Assembly (NCBI GenBank): GCA_963383645.1
Contig: OY726579.1
Span: forward strand, 2,349,778-2,413,777
Length of the DNA: 64,000 bases
Direction of reading: 5' to 3'
Origin: Muscardinus avellanarius
Taxonomy: Eukaryota; Chordata; Mammalia; Rodentia; Gliridae
Part shown: piece by piece, positions 44,959 through 56,009 of the stretch
How the letters are laid out: each line of letters begins with the position of its first letter
Position numbering within the stretch: position 1 is the first letter of the stretch
The notes under the pieces: generated by a model
The model's input: only the letters and a program-made list of their open reading frames with translations
Databases searched by the model: none
What the model was told of the DNA's origin: nothing
Made by a program: the position numbers and the translations under genes

Positions 44959-45233
44959 TTAACCCATTTAGTCCCATTTTATGTTATATACAGAATTCCT
45001 ATAAGAACCTATTCCATTTTATAGAAGAGGGCTGGACACGGAGGTGCATTCCTAATCACAGTACTTGGGTGGTTGAGACAGGAGGGTTGCAGGTTCCAGG
45101 CCAGCTTCAGCAACTTAGTGAGACCCTGTTTCAGCATAAAAAATAAAAAGGGCCGGGGTGTAGAACACCTATAAATTGCTCTTTACGTTTTTATAGGTGT
45201 CCTATATTAGGACAATGGGACATATTGGGTTAA
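44959..45233. mobile_element. piggyBac-like MITE with TTAA ends and a nested SINE
   Basis: Both ends carry TTAA (44,959-44,962 and 45,230-45,233). They are followed by inverted-repeat arms: left TTAACCCATTTAGTCCCATT, right (complement) TTAACCCAATATGTCCCATT, and both continue with a 'CCTATAA.AAC'-like stretch. TTAACCC ends with TTAA target sites are typical of piggyBac-type DNA transposons. A plus-oriented B1/ID SINE (about 45,030-45,164) lies inside, leaving an original element of about 140 bases. Confidence 0.65.
45166..45202. repeat. Perfect 11-bp hairpin inside the MITE
   Basis: ACACCTATAAA and its exact complement TTTATAGGTGT are separated by about 15 bases, just inside the right arm. 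Confidence 0.8.
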
Positions 45234-45514
45234 GGAAGTAAAACTCCCAATGCTGAGATGCATTGATGAGGATGGTCCCTAGGGAGACCTCCTTCTGGAG
45301 CCTTGGGGAGTTACTCTGATGTGGGCTCAGTGTATAATTCAGGAATTAGTCTGGAACCTTCTGTGGAACATCGTCAGAAGAAGGGAAGGTTTTCTAAGAG
45401 GAGAAGTTAAAGTAACTTCCAAGGATTTTTGACCAGCCTCCTCCCTTTTGATTCATCTTGCCCTGGGGGCTCTAGTGAGATAATTTCTTACCAATTTTAG
45501 CATTAAGACATTGA

Positions 45515-45713
45515 AATGAACCGGGTGTGGTGCACACACCTGTAATCCCAGTACTTGAGAGGCTGAGACAAGAGAATTGCAAGTTTGATGCTAGCCTCAG
45601 CAGCTGAGTGAGGCTTACATTATAGCAAGACCCTGTTTCCAAATAAAAATAAAAGAGGGCTGGGGTATAGCTCGGAGGTTTTGAAACCAGTGTCCCTAGT
45701 TTCAATCCCCAGC

Positions 45714-45744
<31 letters not shown>

Positions 45745-45780
45745 CACACCACACCACACCACACCACACCACACACACAC
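45515..45780 (+). mobile_element. Plus-oriented SINE with (CA)n/(CCACA)n tail
   Basis: A composite SINE (45,520-45,717) runs into a CA repeat and then a pentanucleotide CCACA repeat. Confidence 0.85.
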
Positions 45781-46875
45781 TTGAAATGTTTAAAGAGGCA
45801 CAGCCTAGGATCATTCCAGTATCACCATGGTAATTGAACTCTTCATTGAGGGTAGATAGGGAATTTCATTTCGCTCTGGTGCTTGATTACAGGGACATTA
45901 TCCTTGAACGACATCAGCATCATGCTATCTAAGTGTACTCAGCTCTATGTAGAGTTTCTGCCATTATGCTCGCTAATTGATGAACATTAACTGACCACTA
46001 GTCACTTTATATCCTTCACTAACACTTTCATTACCACACTCCCATTGCTTACTGAAATAGACGGAAGCCCCTCCTTACATTCTGGTGAAGACCCCTCTCC
46101 TTAGTGGGAGTGGCTGAGCTTTTGAGAGGTGTGAAGATCTGCATATTGAACTTACTCACATTTCCTTAGCACCTGCTGAACGCAAAGTCCTGTAGAGGGA
46201 GTGGGAGTGGGACGCGAGCAAGAGGACCGCCCTGCGCATCTGGACTGCGCTCACAGTGTCAGCCAGTCACCTGCCCTGCACATCACGGCTGTGTGGGAGG
46301 TGGGCTGCTGGCATGGAAGATGCTGTCTGCTGCAGGCCTCTTTTCTTCCCCAGGCCTCGACCTTGATGCTGTTATCGTGGGACTTCAGAGATGGCCAGCC
46401 ACTCCCCTGCTTCACCTGTCATTTCTCTGTTTTCCTTATGCGAACGTTCTCTTAATTAGCTGATTATTCAGGTAAAACTGATTCACTCAGTGTACTCCTT
46501 CCCTGAAATCAACCCACGGAGCAGTCTGTAAGTTATAAGAGCATCAAGAAACCCATGAGAAATGTTCCTAAAGACTTTCAAAGCCCTACTAAATATACTA
46601 CACCAAACTCAAGTCAGATCCTTCAGGTTGCACTGGATTCTCCCATTGGCTGTATTCTTCCATTCAATTCTCCCACGGTCATCTTCTGTAAAAGAGAGAT
46701 GACAGGAGATAGAACTCCACCCTCTCAGCTTGGCCATCTTCCAGGACCTAAGGTTGGATTTCAGAGACAGGTTGACGGCAGAGAAAAGTTGGACCATGAA
46801 TTATAACCACCACTCAAGTTCTTACCTCACGTGAGTACGCCTTTCCCACAGTCCTTGAAGGCAAAAGCTCCGGCT
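45781..46875. other. Anonymous sequence, no gene assigned
   Basis: No domain or repeat was recognised. A modest plus-strand open frame at 46,555-46,806 has no supporting features. Confidence 0.35.
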
Positions 46876-46878
46876 CAC

Positions 46879-47012
46879 CCGTGAACCAGCAAGCTCTTGA
46901 TGTGGTGCTGGTGGATCTCCCAGCGCAGGTCATGATTGTATGTGTAGGAGATGCTGGAGACTGGCGCATCAAAGGGAGCTGGCTTCCCCCATGCCTGTGT
47001 GTTTCCCAGTCT
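46879..47012 (-). other. Exon-like open segment, unknown gene
   Basis: On the minus strand a clean frame reads WGKPAPFDAPVSSISYTYNH then DLRWEIHQHHIKSLLVH and runs into a donor (CACGG|GTGAGC). The composition is protein-like. I do not recognise the protein. Upstream, frame breaks suggest either an acceptor near 47,018 or decay. Confidence 0.4.
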
Positions 47013-47394
47013 AACACACTAAGGACACTCTCGTACTTGCCGCTCAACGTGTCTTTGCTGTTCAGACACTAACACATACCTCTGAGTCACCATGAGCCGT
47101 GGAGTAGGCTGGACATTGGCAGTTGTGTGCTGAGACTCCAAGTGAGAGGCTGGTCGCTTTACCAGATCACAGGCTGGAGTAGCAAGTTTTGCTTTGTCAT
47201 ATGATGAATTCCAGTTCGAGGGTCATTGATGTGCATGCGCTACTCTGGGTCTTGTATCAGAAAAAAAAATTTTTTTTAAATAAAATGTTATCCATTGGTG
47301 TGAATATGTATGTGCATGGGAACCCCAAGTGAAAATCATAACAGAACATCCCTCTCTCTTTCTTGACAATGACCATCTGATCTTCACAAGATAG

Positions 47395-47610
47395 TCCTGG
47401 CGCCAGCGGCCCTGATGTTAAAAAGTCCTCCAAAGTCAAGGTCACTGGGTCCTACACAGTGGGTAAATACGGCGCTGGTTCGACCTTATCCCATTATCCC
47501 TGCAATGTTGGGGCCATTGTGCACAAAAACGGAAACCCTCCACAGTCATCCCTGCACCATTCGGGGAGAGACAGGCTCAGCCTGTGGCTGCCGTTTGTGT
47601 TAGGCACTGT
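47395..47610 (+). other. Open segment of unknown identity
   Basis: A plus frame includes KVKVTGSYTVGKYGAGSTLS and remains open for about 200 bases. There is no clear splice context and no known family. It may be an exon remnant or chance. Confidence 0.25.
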
Positions 47611-48179
47611 GCTACACCTCCACCCTTCCTCGGTTGGCCTTGCCAGAGGCCTGTGGTGTTGATATGCCAAAGGAACCCATTACGAGTGGTTACCTGACTC
47701 AGTCACAGCCAGCTCATGGTGGGAATAAAGTTGAAACTCAGAGCTCCCTGGCTCACTGTGCCCTCAGTCAAGAAGTGATTGAGCTGGCTCAGATAGGGTT
47801 GGTGGGGGAATGCTCATACTGTGTCCAGCTCAAAACAGAAATGGGTAGTGGGGAGAGAGGTTGGGTATAGCTGAGCAGGTTCCTGATGGTGGCTTGGCTT
47901 GGGTGGGCCTTGAAGCCGAAACCTTCTGGGACTGATGGGCCACATGAACCCTGAGCGTCACACCTGGACCTCCTCACTCCATCTTCCTGACCACCCCAAT
48001 TAGCAGAGGAATAAGTGAATGCTGAGGTTAAACATGGCCAGGGTCACACCACTGGGATTCCAGCCCAGTCTAACTCCAAAGCCCAAGCTGCCTGCGCCTG
48101 CTTCATACAGGCACACTCAGGTCTCTTCATGTGAGATCAAGTGTTTAATCCATTGTAAAAGCCTCGTGTGGACTTTATG
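47611..48179. other. No gene seen
   Basis: This is anonymous sequence. Confidence 0.35.
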
Positions 48180-48382
48180 TCTTTGTGGTGCTGGGATTGA
48201 GCCTAAGCACCTTGTACATGCCAGGTGCTTAAACGCTCTACTAAATAGCCCACATCCTCGATCTTTTTTATTTGTTGAGACAGAGTCTCAGTAACTTGCC
48301 AAGGCTGGTCATGAACTCTGGATCCTCATACCTCAGTCTCCCAAGGAGTTGGCATTTCCACGAGTGTGCCGCTATGCCCAGC
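48180..48382 (-). mobile_element. Minus-oriented, diverged SINE
   Basis: The element ends at the complement of the B1 head ('gtgccgctatgcccagc') exactly where the exon-like segment begins. Confidence 0.7.
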
Positions 48383-48560
48383 TTGAAGAAGAGATATTTG
48401 AAGTGGCCAAGTACTTTCCAAAATTAGCGATAGACATCAAACCTCAGAGAATACCAAGCAGGACAAATGCCAAAAATCGACACGTCTGGATGTCATGGAA
48501 AATAGAAACCAAAGACGAAATCTTGAAGCCAGAGAGTGGGAAATATCGCACCTATAAATG
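48383..48560 (+). other. Exon-like open segment with splice donor, unknown gene
   Basis: A plus frame begins LEEEIFEVAKYFPKLAIDIK and later reads NRHVWMSWKIETKDEILKPE. It ends at AATG|GTAAGAA, a strong donor. Charge and hydrophobic patterning look protein-like. Its left side is a SINE, which may have cut the original exon or intron. I do not recognise the family. Confidence 0.4.
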
Positions 48561-48699
48561 GTAAGAATTACAGTTGACTACTTTTTACAAGCCATGTAAG
48601 CAAGTGTGGAATTAAGTATTTTCCAATATTTATTATTAAAAGAAAGAAGCACCCCAACCTAGAATTCTATGTCTGGTTTGCCATAGAATAGTAATAAGA

Positions 48700-49395
48700 C
48701 ATATGCTGGAATTACAAGTGTGCACTTTAAAATGGGGTCTCACTGAGTTGCAAAGGGCCTCACTAAGCAGAGGCTGTCTACAAACCCAGATCCTCCTGTC
48801 TCAACCTCCCAAAAGCTGATATTACAGTGTGCACCACCATGCCTGGCTTACAATTATTTCAAAATAATTTTTTTTTTGTAGTACTGGTGATTGAACCTAG
48901 GGGCACTCTACCTCTGAGCTGCACTCCCAGCCCCATTTTTTTTTATTATTATCTTTTAGTTTGAAGCAGGGTCTCACTAAGTTGCAGAGGGCCTCACTAA
49001 GTTACTGAGGCTGCCTGTGAACCTGAGATCCTCCTGTCTCAGCCTACCCACTACTAGGATCACAAGTGTGTGCCACCATGCCCAGCTGAAAATAACTTTT
49101 CAAATTACTTTTTGTCACTGGGCATGGTGACTCATGCCTATAATCCTAGTTCTTGGGAGGCTTAGACAGGAGGCTCACAAGTACAAGACCAGCCACAGCA
49201 CCTTAGCAAGGCCCTGTTTCCAAATTTAAAAAAAAAAAAATAGGACTGGAGTATAGCTCAGAAGTAGAACATCCCTGGGTTAAATCCCTAGTACCATAAT
49301 AAGTAAATGAATTAATCAATTAATTAGTAAGGATGGGGTCTTCCCTCAGGGGTAAAATGCCCTTGGGTTCAATCCCTAGTACCACACAAAAAGTT
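48700..49395. mobile_element. SINE cluster
   Basis: Minus elements lie at about 48,700-48,850 and 48,870-49,087, a plus element at 49,110-49,300 and an ID-like tail at 49,335-49,390. Confidence 0.8.
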
Positions 49396-50540
49396 CTTTT
49401 CAGTCTGGCATTGGTTGGATTTGTGAGTGGAGAGTCCACGCATAGTGAAGGCCAACTGGACCGCTATGTTCTAATGTCAAGCAGAAAATAAGACTTTGAT
49501 TTTAGGATAATATACAAGTGCCTCGGGCTTTGGGGTTGGGCCCCTCTGCCCAGGGTTATTTCCTTCCCCCTTTGCCAGCTCCTCTCCTTCTTACCCCGTT
49601 GGGCTGAGCATCACTCTTGAGGGGGTTGCTCTCTGACCTCCGGAACTGGCCGCCCCTGCACACCACATCTCTTTCCATTCCTACCGACCACTGCAGGGCT
49701 TGCGCAGTCAATTGTGATGATTTCACCAGTGTCTCTCCCCCTTCAACCAGGCTATAAATTCTATGGTGACCAAGGCCACTTTGGCTTCTGCCCACAGTAG
49801 CGATGGCCACTTAGAGATGAGGTCGAGACCACTGTGCTAAGACGTGTTGGCCAAATTTGAGGGAAATGGCTGGTACTTGGCTTCCTAAGGGATCAGAAAG
49901 AACACGTCCATAGACACACTTGGCTGGAGTCGGCTCCGCATCCAGAGCGGGTCTGTGTCTAGTCAGAGGTCAACACACATTTCCCAAGGATGACATTGAG
50001 CCCAGACGTCAGGAGTTGGAGTCTGGTCTCTAAAACACCAGGCTCAGCACCCTGTACAGGAGGCAGCTGTACACTAGGATGAGGGCAGCTCCAGAGGTCA
50101 GCTTCAGCAGGCCCAACCTCCACTTACCACACATTTGCCAAGACGCCTCCCAGCACATGCACAAAACTGCTGACATACAAAAGTGTGCATCATGGCCCAA
50201 CTCCCAGGATAATCAAATCTCACATGAGAGCCACTGTTCATGGCCGCATAACACGGCACGCGTTAGGCATCATCAAATATGCACCATGGTCCTTTTCCCT
50301 CTCTGTGTAATTTGACTCTTATAACGTGGGGTAACTTTCCCTGCTTCAGAATCTCTGCATCCCAAGGTCCCTGTTGCTTCTGCACCCAAAAGAAAAACAG
50401 GTGCAGAATCAGCAACGGCCGCAAGGTAGCGCTGGGTAACACCTCTGATTTCAGGGTGGGTTTTTGTTTTCAGTTTATTTTTTGTTTCATTTTTTAGTAT
50501 TGGGGTCTGAGTCAAACCCTTCAGCCCATTTTTGAAAAAA
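49396..50540. other. Anonymous sequence, no gene seen
   Basis: There is no recognisable domain, exon pair or repeat family. Confidence 0.35.
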
Positions 50541-51108
50541 AAATTGTATTTGTTTTTGGTACTGGGGATTGAACCCAGAGGTCTTCTATTTCCAAGCTAG
50601 GCCCAGGCCTGACATTATTTCTTTATTTGGGAACAGGGTCTCACTAGGTTTCTGAGAGCCTTTCTATATGTTGCTTCTAAACGGCTGAAGGCCTCGCCAA
50701 GTTGCTCATGCTGGCCTTGAACATTTGGGATGGAAAAATAAACCACCTGAGGGACTCTGAGAAGCCCACCAAGCCACGACATGACAGGGACACAGCCCTG
50801 TGAGAGACTGAACCAGTGGACTCAGAGAAGCCAGGCGCAGGTCCTGACCACAGACACTGTGGATAATATTTGCTGTTTCAAACTGCTAAGTTTGTGTTTG
50901 TTTATTCGTGGTACTGGGGGTTGACCAGGGGCATTCTACCTGTGAGCTACATCCCCAGCCCTATTATATATATTTTTTGTTTTGAAACAGTCTCAATAGG
51001 TTGTTGAGAGACTCACTACTTGTTAAGCCTGTCCTCAAACCTATGGTCCTCCTTTCTCCACCTCCCAAATATTGGGATTATAGGCATGCACCACCATGCC
51101 TGGCTTCA
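50541..51108 (-). mobile_element. Two minus-oriented SINEs
   Basis: Elements lie at about 50,545-50,740 (diverged head) and 50,900-51,105. Confidence 0.75.
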
Positions 51109-51464
51109 AGCTGCTAAATTTTAAGGTAATTTTTTACACAGTAACACAAATAAACTTGTGTCATATGTAGTATTATATCTACCACAGCCTGAAAACAGCT
51201 GTTACCTGAACAAAGGGCTTCATCAGTTCTTTTCTTCAAATGGGAAGAACCTTCCCCACCTCGCAGTGAATCTGCAATGTCTCTAAGCAGGTATCTGTTC
51301 ACAAGGAAAAATGACCTTGCTTTGAACTCAACCCAGAAAATATTAACAGATGCAAACTGATGTACCAAGATCTTGAAAGAGGAATTTCCATGAAATTTCT
51401 CATAACTTTAAATTTTCCTTACATCGAGTGCATTTCAAACTTGTAAAAACAAAAGACACATTCA

Positions 51465-52545
51465 AATCAGGTAGAAATCACACATTTTTATTGAGAACTT
51501 CATTCACACCGTTTCCTCTCTTGGCTGCTGCTCTGGCAATGCAGGTTGCAACCTCTGGAGAACATGACATTGGACCAGACATGAGAGCCAGAGTGAACGC
51601 GGCCCCAAACCTGGGCTTTCAGAATTCCTACACCTGCCAGGAACTGGACAGTCCAGTCTCCACCTTCTCAGTGTAGACAACCTGGAGCCCAGTTAGAACC
51701 TGGGAACAAGATGCACCAGAATGGGCTACGGTGCCCCTCTTCTGCGCAGGGCAAGATGGCCTCGGCAAACCCAGATCTGACCACTGGCCTCCTCTGTTAG
51801 GAATGGCCCCACACCAGCGCTTCAGAAGGAAGAGGCTTTGCTTCTGTTTACCAAAGAGGAATCAAGTCTGCTAAAAGGGACACAATGGATCAGAATAAAT
51901 CATCTCACTCACAAGAAACATTTCTGGATGATTTCTGGTTGCTGAGAATATCCAGCACATTGTGTCAAAGTGGCAAAATTCCAGACAATCTAATAAAAGA
52001 AAATTCACAGGTGGCAGCTGCGTTCACTGGTAGGTTCATGTAGGACATGATTCCTACCAACCCCCATTTTTTCAGTGTATATGGAAAGGGCCAAGACCCC
52101 GATCATCAGAATAAGTTATTTGGTACATTACAGTGCACAGAATGATAGAAGGATAGACACTTTCTGGAAGGTGATTTAAAGGCTCTCTACCAAAGGTCCA
52201 CATCACTCTGGAAGGACTGCAGCCCAGGGCGCAGGCCCTCATCAGCTCGGCCTCTCCTCCTCTTTGGTGATGGTGCCCTCTGCATCACGTGGGCACGGCT
52301 TCCTCTGCATGTTCTGCTGGCTTCTTCTCCTCGTCCTGCTCATCTTCTTGGGGATAGAGGTCCAGGTATTTCTGCATGCATTCCTGCATGGCCCAGAACT
52401 GGTCGACACAGTCTGAGCCCTTGATTTCCTCTGCGCTATAGTGGAAGCAGGAAAAGGCCAACTTGAATTGTTCCCCACAGGGGCTGCTGGCCATCGCCAA
52501 GGCACGGGCAGTTCTAGTTTATGTCTCCATTTGGCAGGACCAACC
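51465..52545 (-). pseudogene. CHCHD4: CHCHD4 (MIA40)-like last exon, broken, with 3' UTR
   Basis: On the minus strand, an acceptor (TTCCTGTTCCAG) at 52,546 is followed by LVLPNGDIN, a TAG in place of the Trp (52,516-52,514), and NCPCLG with the redox CPC motif. After a loss of about two bases come [11 protein letters not shown] and [11 protein letters not shown], the twin CX9C motifs of MIA40. An acidic tail ends at a frameshift that gives an early TGA after EEAVPT; in the other frame TKEEE can be read. A polyadenylation signal (complement at 51,487-51,492) closes a long 3' UTR. MIA40 is the intermembrane-space oxidoreductase that imports Cys-rich proteins. The intron-side acceptor argues for a genomic fragment rather than a processed copy. 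Confidence 0.8.
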
Positions 52546-52584
52546 CTGGAACAGGAAGATGTGCAAGGGAATGGAAGAGAGGTT

Positions 52585-52640
52585 TTCTAAACCCGGTGTG
52601 GTGGCACAGGCCCGTCATCCTAGTCCTCAGAACATGGGGA
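52585..52640 (+). mobile_element. SINE head fragment
   Basis: A short B1-like piece ('cccggtgtggtggcacaggc') lies in the former CHCHD4 intron. Confidence 0.55.
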
Positions 52641-52689
52641 AACAGTCCAGTTCCCACAGAGCCTGGCAAGTCCTCCCCCATGGACTTAC

Positions 52690-52794
52690 CTCTGGATCTG
52701 GATCCAGATCAGGCTCAAACACTTGGTACACAGGCAGCATTCCTTGGCCCAGCTGGATAGAAGTAGCCATTGGCATTCTTCTCCATGGGGTACA
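52690..52794 (-). other. Exon-like segment upstream of the CHCHD4-like exon
   Basis: The minus strand reads PMEKNANGYFYPAGPRNAAC in one frame and FEPDLDPDPE in another, ending at a good donor (CAGAG|GTAAGT). It does not match CHCHD4 exon 2 as I know it. It could be an unrelated exon remnant. Confidence 0.3.
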
Positions 52795-52989
52795 CTAATA
52801 TATATTGTAAGCCACCTTGGAACCACAAAAATAAAATAAAATAAATGCCATTCACATCATACATGGTCCTTCACTCCAAGCCTGACACTCTATGCTGGTA
52901 TCTAAAGCCCTCGGCTGAATTCCTCTTAATTCCAGTGTAGAAAACTTCACTAATCCACAATCTTCTGTTTCTACCCTCATTTACTTTCT

Positions 52990-54700
52990 ATTTGTTTTTA
53001 TTTTTGTGGTACTAGAGACTGAATCCAGGGGCATTCTAACTCCTAGTTACACCCCTAACCCTATTTTTAAACTTTTATTTTGAAACAGAGTCTTACTAGG
53101 TTGCTGAGAGTCCCATTACTTGCTGAAGCTGTCCTTGACCTGCGATCCTTCTGTCTCAGCCTTGGATGTACTGAGATTTCAGGCATGCATCAACACACTG
53201 AGCTGCTGACCTGGCATTTTAAAAATGAAATACAGAGGAGTGTTGGCAGCTCACCACCAACACCTTCAACGGCTGCAGGGCAAGCTCTTATGCATTCAGT
53301 TTCACCTGGGACTTGAGAAATCCTTTTTTTTTTTCTTTTTGTGGTATCAGAGATTAAACCCAGGGGCATTTTATCTGCAAGATACACCACCAGCTCTGGT
53401 TTTATTTATTTATTTTTATTTTAAAACAGGGTATCACTAAGATTTGGAGGGCCTCACCAAGTAGCTAAGGCTGGCCACAAACCTGGGATCCTCTTGTCTC
53501 AGCCTCCCAAGTATGAGAAATCCTTTTACAGGATTAGGCTTCATGGCCTAACTCCATGATGCATGCAATTTCTGGGCTTCATGGGGTCCAGGTCAGGCTC
53601 CCAGCCAGGACCCACAGATTCCCAGAGCCCAAGCCCTTTCCCCACTTCTCACTGCATCTCCCTCTTCCAGTGCTGCCCAAGGAAGTCTGCCAACAGTCCT
53701 GAGCAAACAGTTGTCCAAGGAAACACTGCTGCCATGTGAAGATCATAACTCAGTCTGCAGAAGTTCTTGAGAGCTGGGAGGAGAAAGTGCTGACAGGGGT
53801 GGTACCAATTAGCATCTCAGGGACACAATGTAAATCAACAAAGATGGTAGTTTCAGCAGTTCAATTAATGTACACAGAAGTACATTTTGTTTGTTTGTTT
53901 GTAGTACTAGAGATCGACCAAAGGGGAATTCTCCCTCTGAGCTGCAACCCCAGCTCTACTTATTTTGAAAGTTGCGGAAGACTGGCTTCAAACCTATGAT
54001 CCTCTGTCTCAGCCTCCCAAGTACTAGGATTTCAGGTGTGTACCACTATGCACAGCTAGATGTAAAAATATTTATTTATTGATTTATTGATTGATTGTCT
54101 TGGAATTGAATCCAGGGGCATTCTACCTCTGAGGTAGACCTCAAGTCCTATTTTATTTTTTATTTTGAAACAGTCACATTAAGTTTTAAAGGACCCTGCT
54201 AAGTTACTGAGAATGTTTCTGAACCTGTGATCCTCTTGTGTCTGCCTCCCATGTACTTGGGGTTATGAGCACCACTGTGCCCAGCTGGAATATATAGTGT
54301 TTGAAAATTTCTAAGCATGAAGAAGACTTCACTCCAGTGGCAGCTACTTCAAGCTCTTCTACCATATTTATGACCAATTTGTACCCAAAATCTTGTCAGT
54401 TATCATCATGGGCATTGGAAGTGGGTTTTGACAGTAATCCCAGTACCTTGGAGGCTGAGAAAGGAGGATCATGGGTTTGCAGCCAGCCTCAGCTACAGAG
54501 TGAGGCTCTCCACAACTTAATGAGACCCTATTTCAAAATAAAGAATAAAAAATAGGGCTGGGGGTATATAGCTCAGAGGTAGAATGTCCCTGAGTTTAAT
54601 CCCTAGTACCGCAAAAGAAGGGGGGGGGAGGCTTGGGGTGTAGCTTGAGGAATAATGGCCCTGGGTTCAGTCCACAGTACAAAAAAGTTTTTGATTGATG
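52990..54700. mobile_element. SINE cluster
   Basis: Minus elements lie at about 53,000-53,210, 53,340-53,510, 53,895-54,058 and 54,095-54,285, a plus element at 54,430-54,610 and an ID-like tail at 54,630-54,690. 53,520-53,890 is anonymous. Confidence 0.75.
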
Positions 54701-55734
54701 AACTGAGTGTCTGCTGACTCTAGCAGTCTCTAGAGTGACATCTTAGGCTCAAGTGATCATCGCTCTACTGGGCTGTGAACCAACAAGTGTGCAACAGTTT
54801 TGACTAAGTGAGCGGAATCCTGCTGCTAAGAAAACAGCCTGTGTTGAGTTTCCTTTTGGTGCCAGGTGATTGTAGAGTCAGCGCCTCATAGGACAATCCA
54901 CATGACGGCGCCTGTGCCTCCCTGCTGGAGACCTTGTAGATGCTGCAGGATTCAGTCTCATAACCTGACTGAGCAGACGCATCCCTGTCGCCCTAACCTA
55001 CCTGTAACTTCCGGAGGCCACCGCATCCACCCTTCACACTTCATCATTGTGAAGCATCCAGCTGCTTAGGTCAGTGCAGAAACTCAGGAGAGAAGAGGCA
55101 GGAGGGTTTCAGTAGGAGGAAACTGCCCTGCCCTAAGGCTCAGCACAGCCTCAATACTTTGGAAGAAATGATACTCAGCACATACAGAGTGGGCCATACA
55201 GAGTGGACCTTCAGTCCACACAGCTGAAGCAGTAAATGGTCTTCCAGGAGCAGAAGATGTCCTGTGGGAAAGGCCCTGGCCACCTGCCCCTGAGAGGCTG
55301 TCACCCAGCCTCCTGAGAATGCCCCTGGGCTGAGACCCCTCTAGGACTCTTGGCCAGGAGGAGGAAGGCCCATGGCAGTGGGAGACACTACAACATCTCC
55401 CGAGGACCTGGGGCATTTCCAACCTGTGCAATGTTGGAAGGCAAGGGAGGTTTTCCCTAAAGGCTGATGTTTTTACCTTTGGTCAGCAGCACCCAGAGTC
55501 AGGGCCTGATCCCCGCACTCAGCCCTCCAGAGAAACAGATGCCAGAGCCAGATGCACTGTATACTAGAGGCTTCTCCTGAGGAAAGGCTGAGTGAGCACA
55601 GAAAAGGGAGTCAACACTGACCAGATCTGGGTGGGGACATCCAATGTCTGGTACCATTTCTAACTTACATTGATGAAATAAAGTACAGCATTATTATCAC
55701 CCTAATGGAGTAAAGCAAAGCCCAGAGTGGTTAC
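54701..55734. other. Anonymous sequence, no gene seen
   Basis: There is no recognisable coding segment or repeat. It separates the SINE cluster from the second Smok-like array. Confidence 0.35.
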
Positions 55735-56009
55735 TCAAGATCAGGCAGACCCGGATCACGATCAATATCCAGCAGAGGGGTCCTGGTGTCCAGGAGGCTT
55801 CAGATGGCCTTGTGTGTCTCTCCAATATCTGTTGGAGTCCACTGTGGTCAAAGCCAGGGTCCAGGGAACTGAGAGACATGTTAGTTAGGAAGAGTTAATA
55901 ATCTCACAGTCTAGAGACTTAGCTAACCATCACACTAAACCTCAAAACAGCCATAATTGTGATTTATCAACTGAAAATGATAAAGTCAACCATATATATA
56001 AGAAAACAC
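55735..56009 (-). pseudogene. Smok-like array 2, edge remnant
   Basis: The 'gagtccactgtggtcaaagc' block and the following spacer ('ctgagagacatgtt', then 'gtgatttatcaa') match the ends of array units. The rest of the unit is missing. Confidence 0.65.

Noticed and set aside
52285..52500. Short intact CHCHD4-like frame starting [12 protein letters not shown] as a functional gene
   Set aside because: It lacks the CPC redox region, which is cut off by a stop and a frameshift upstream, and it also ends early.
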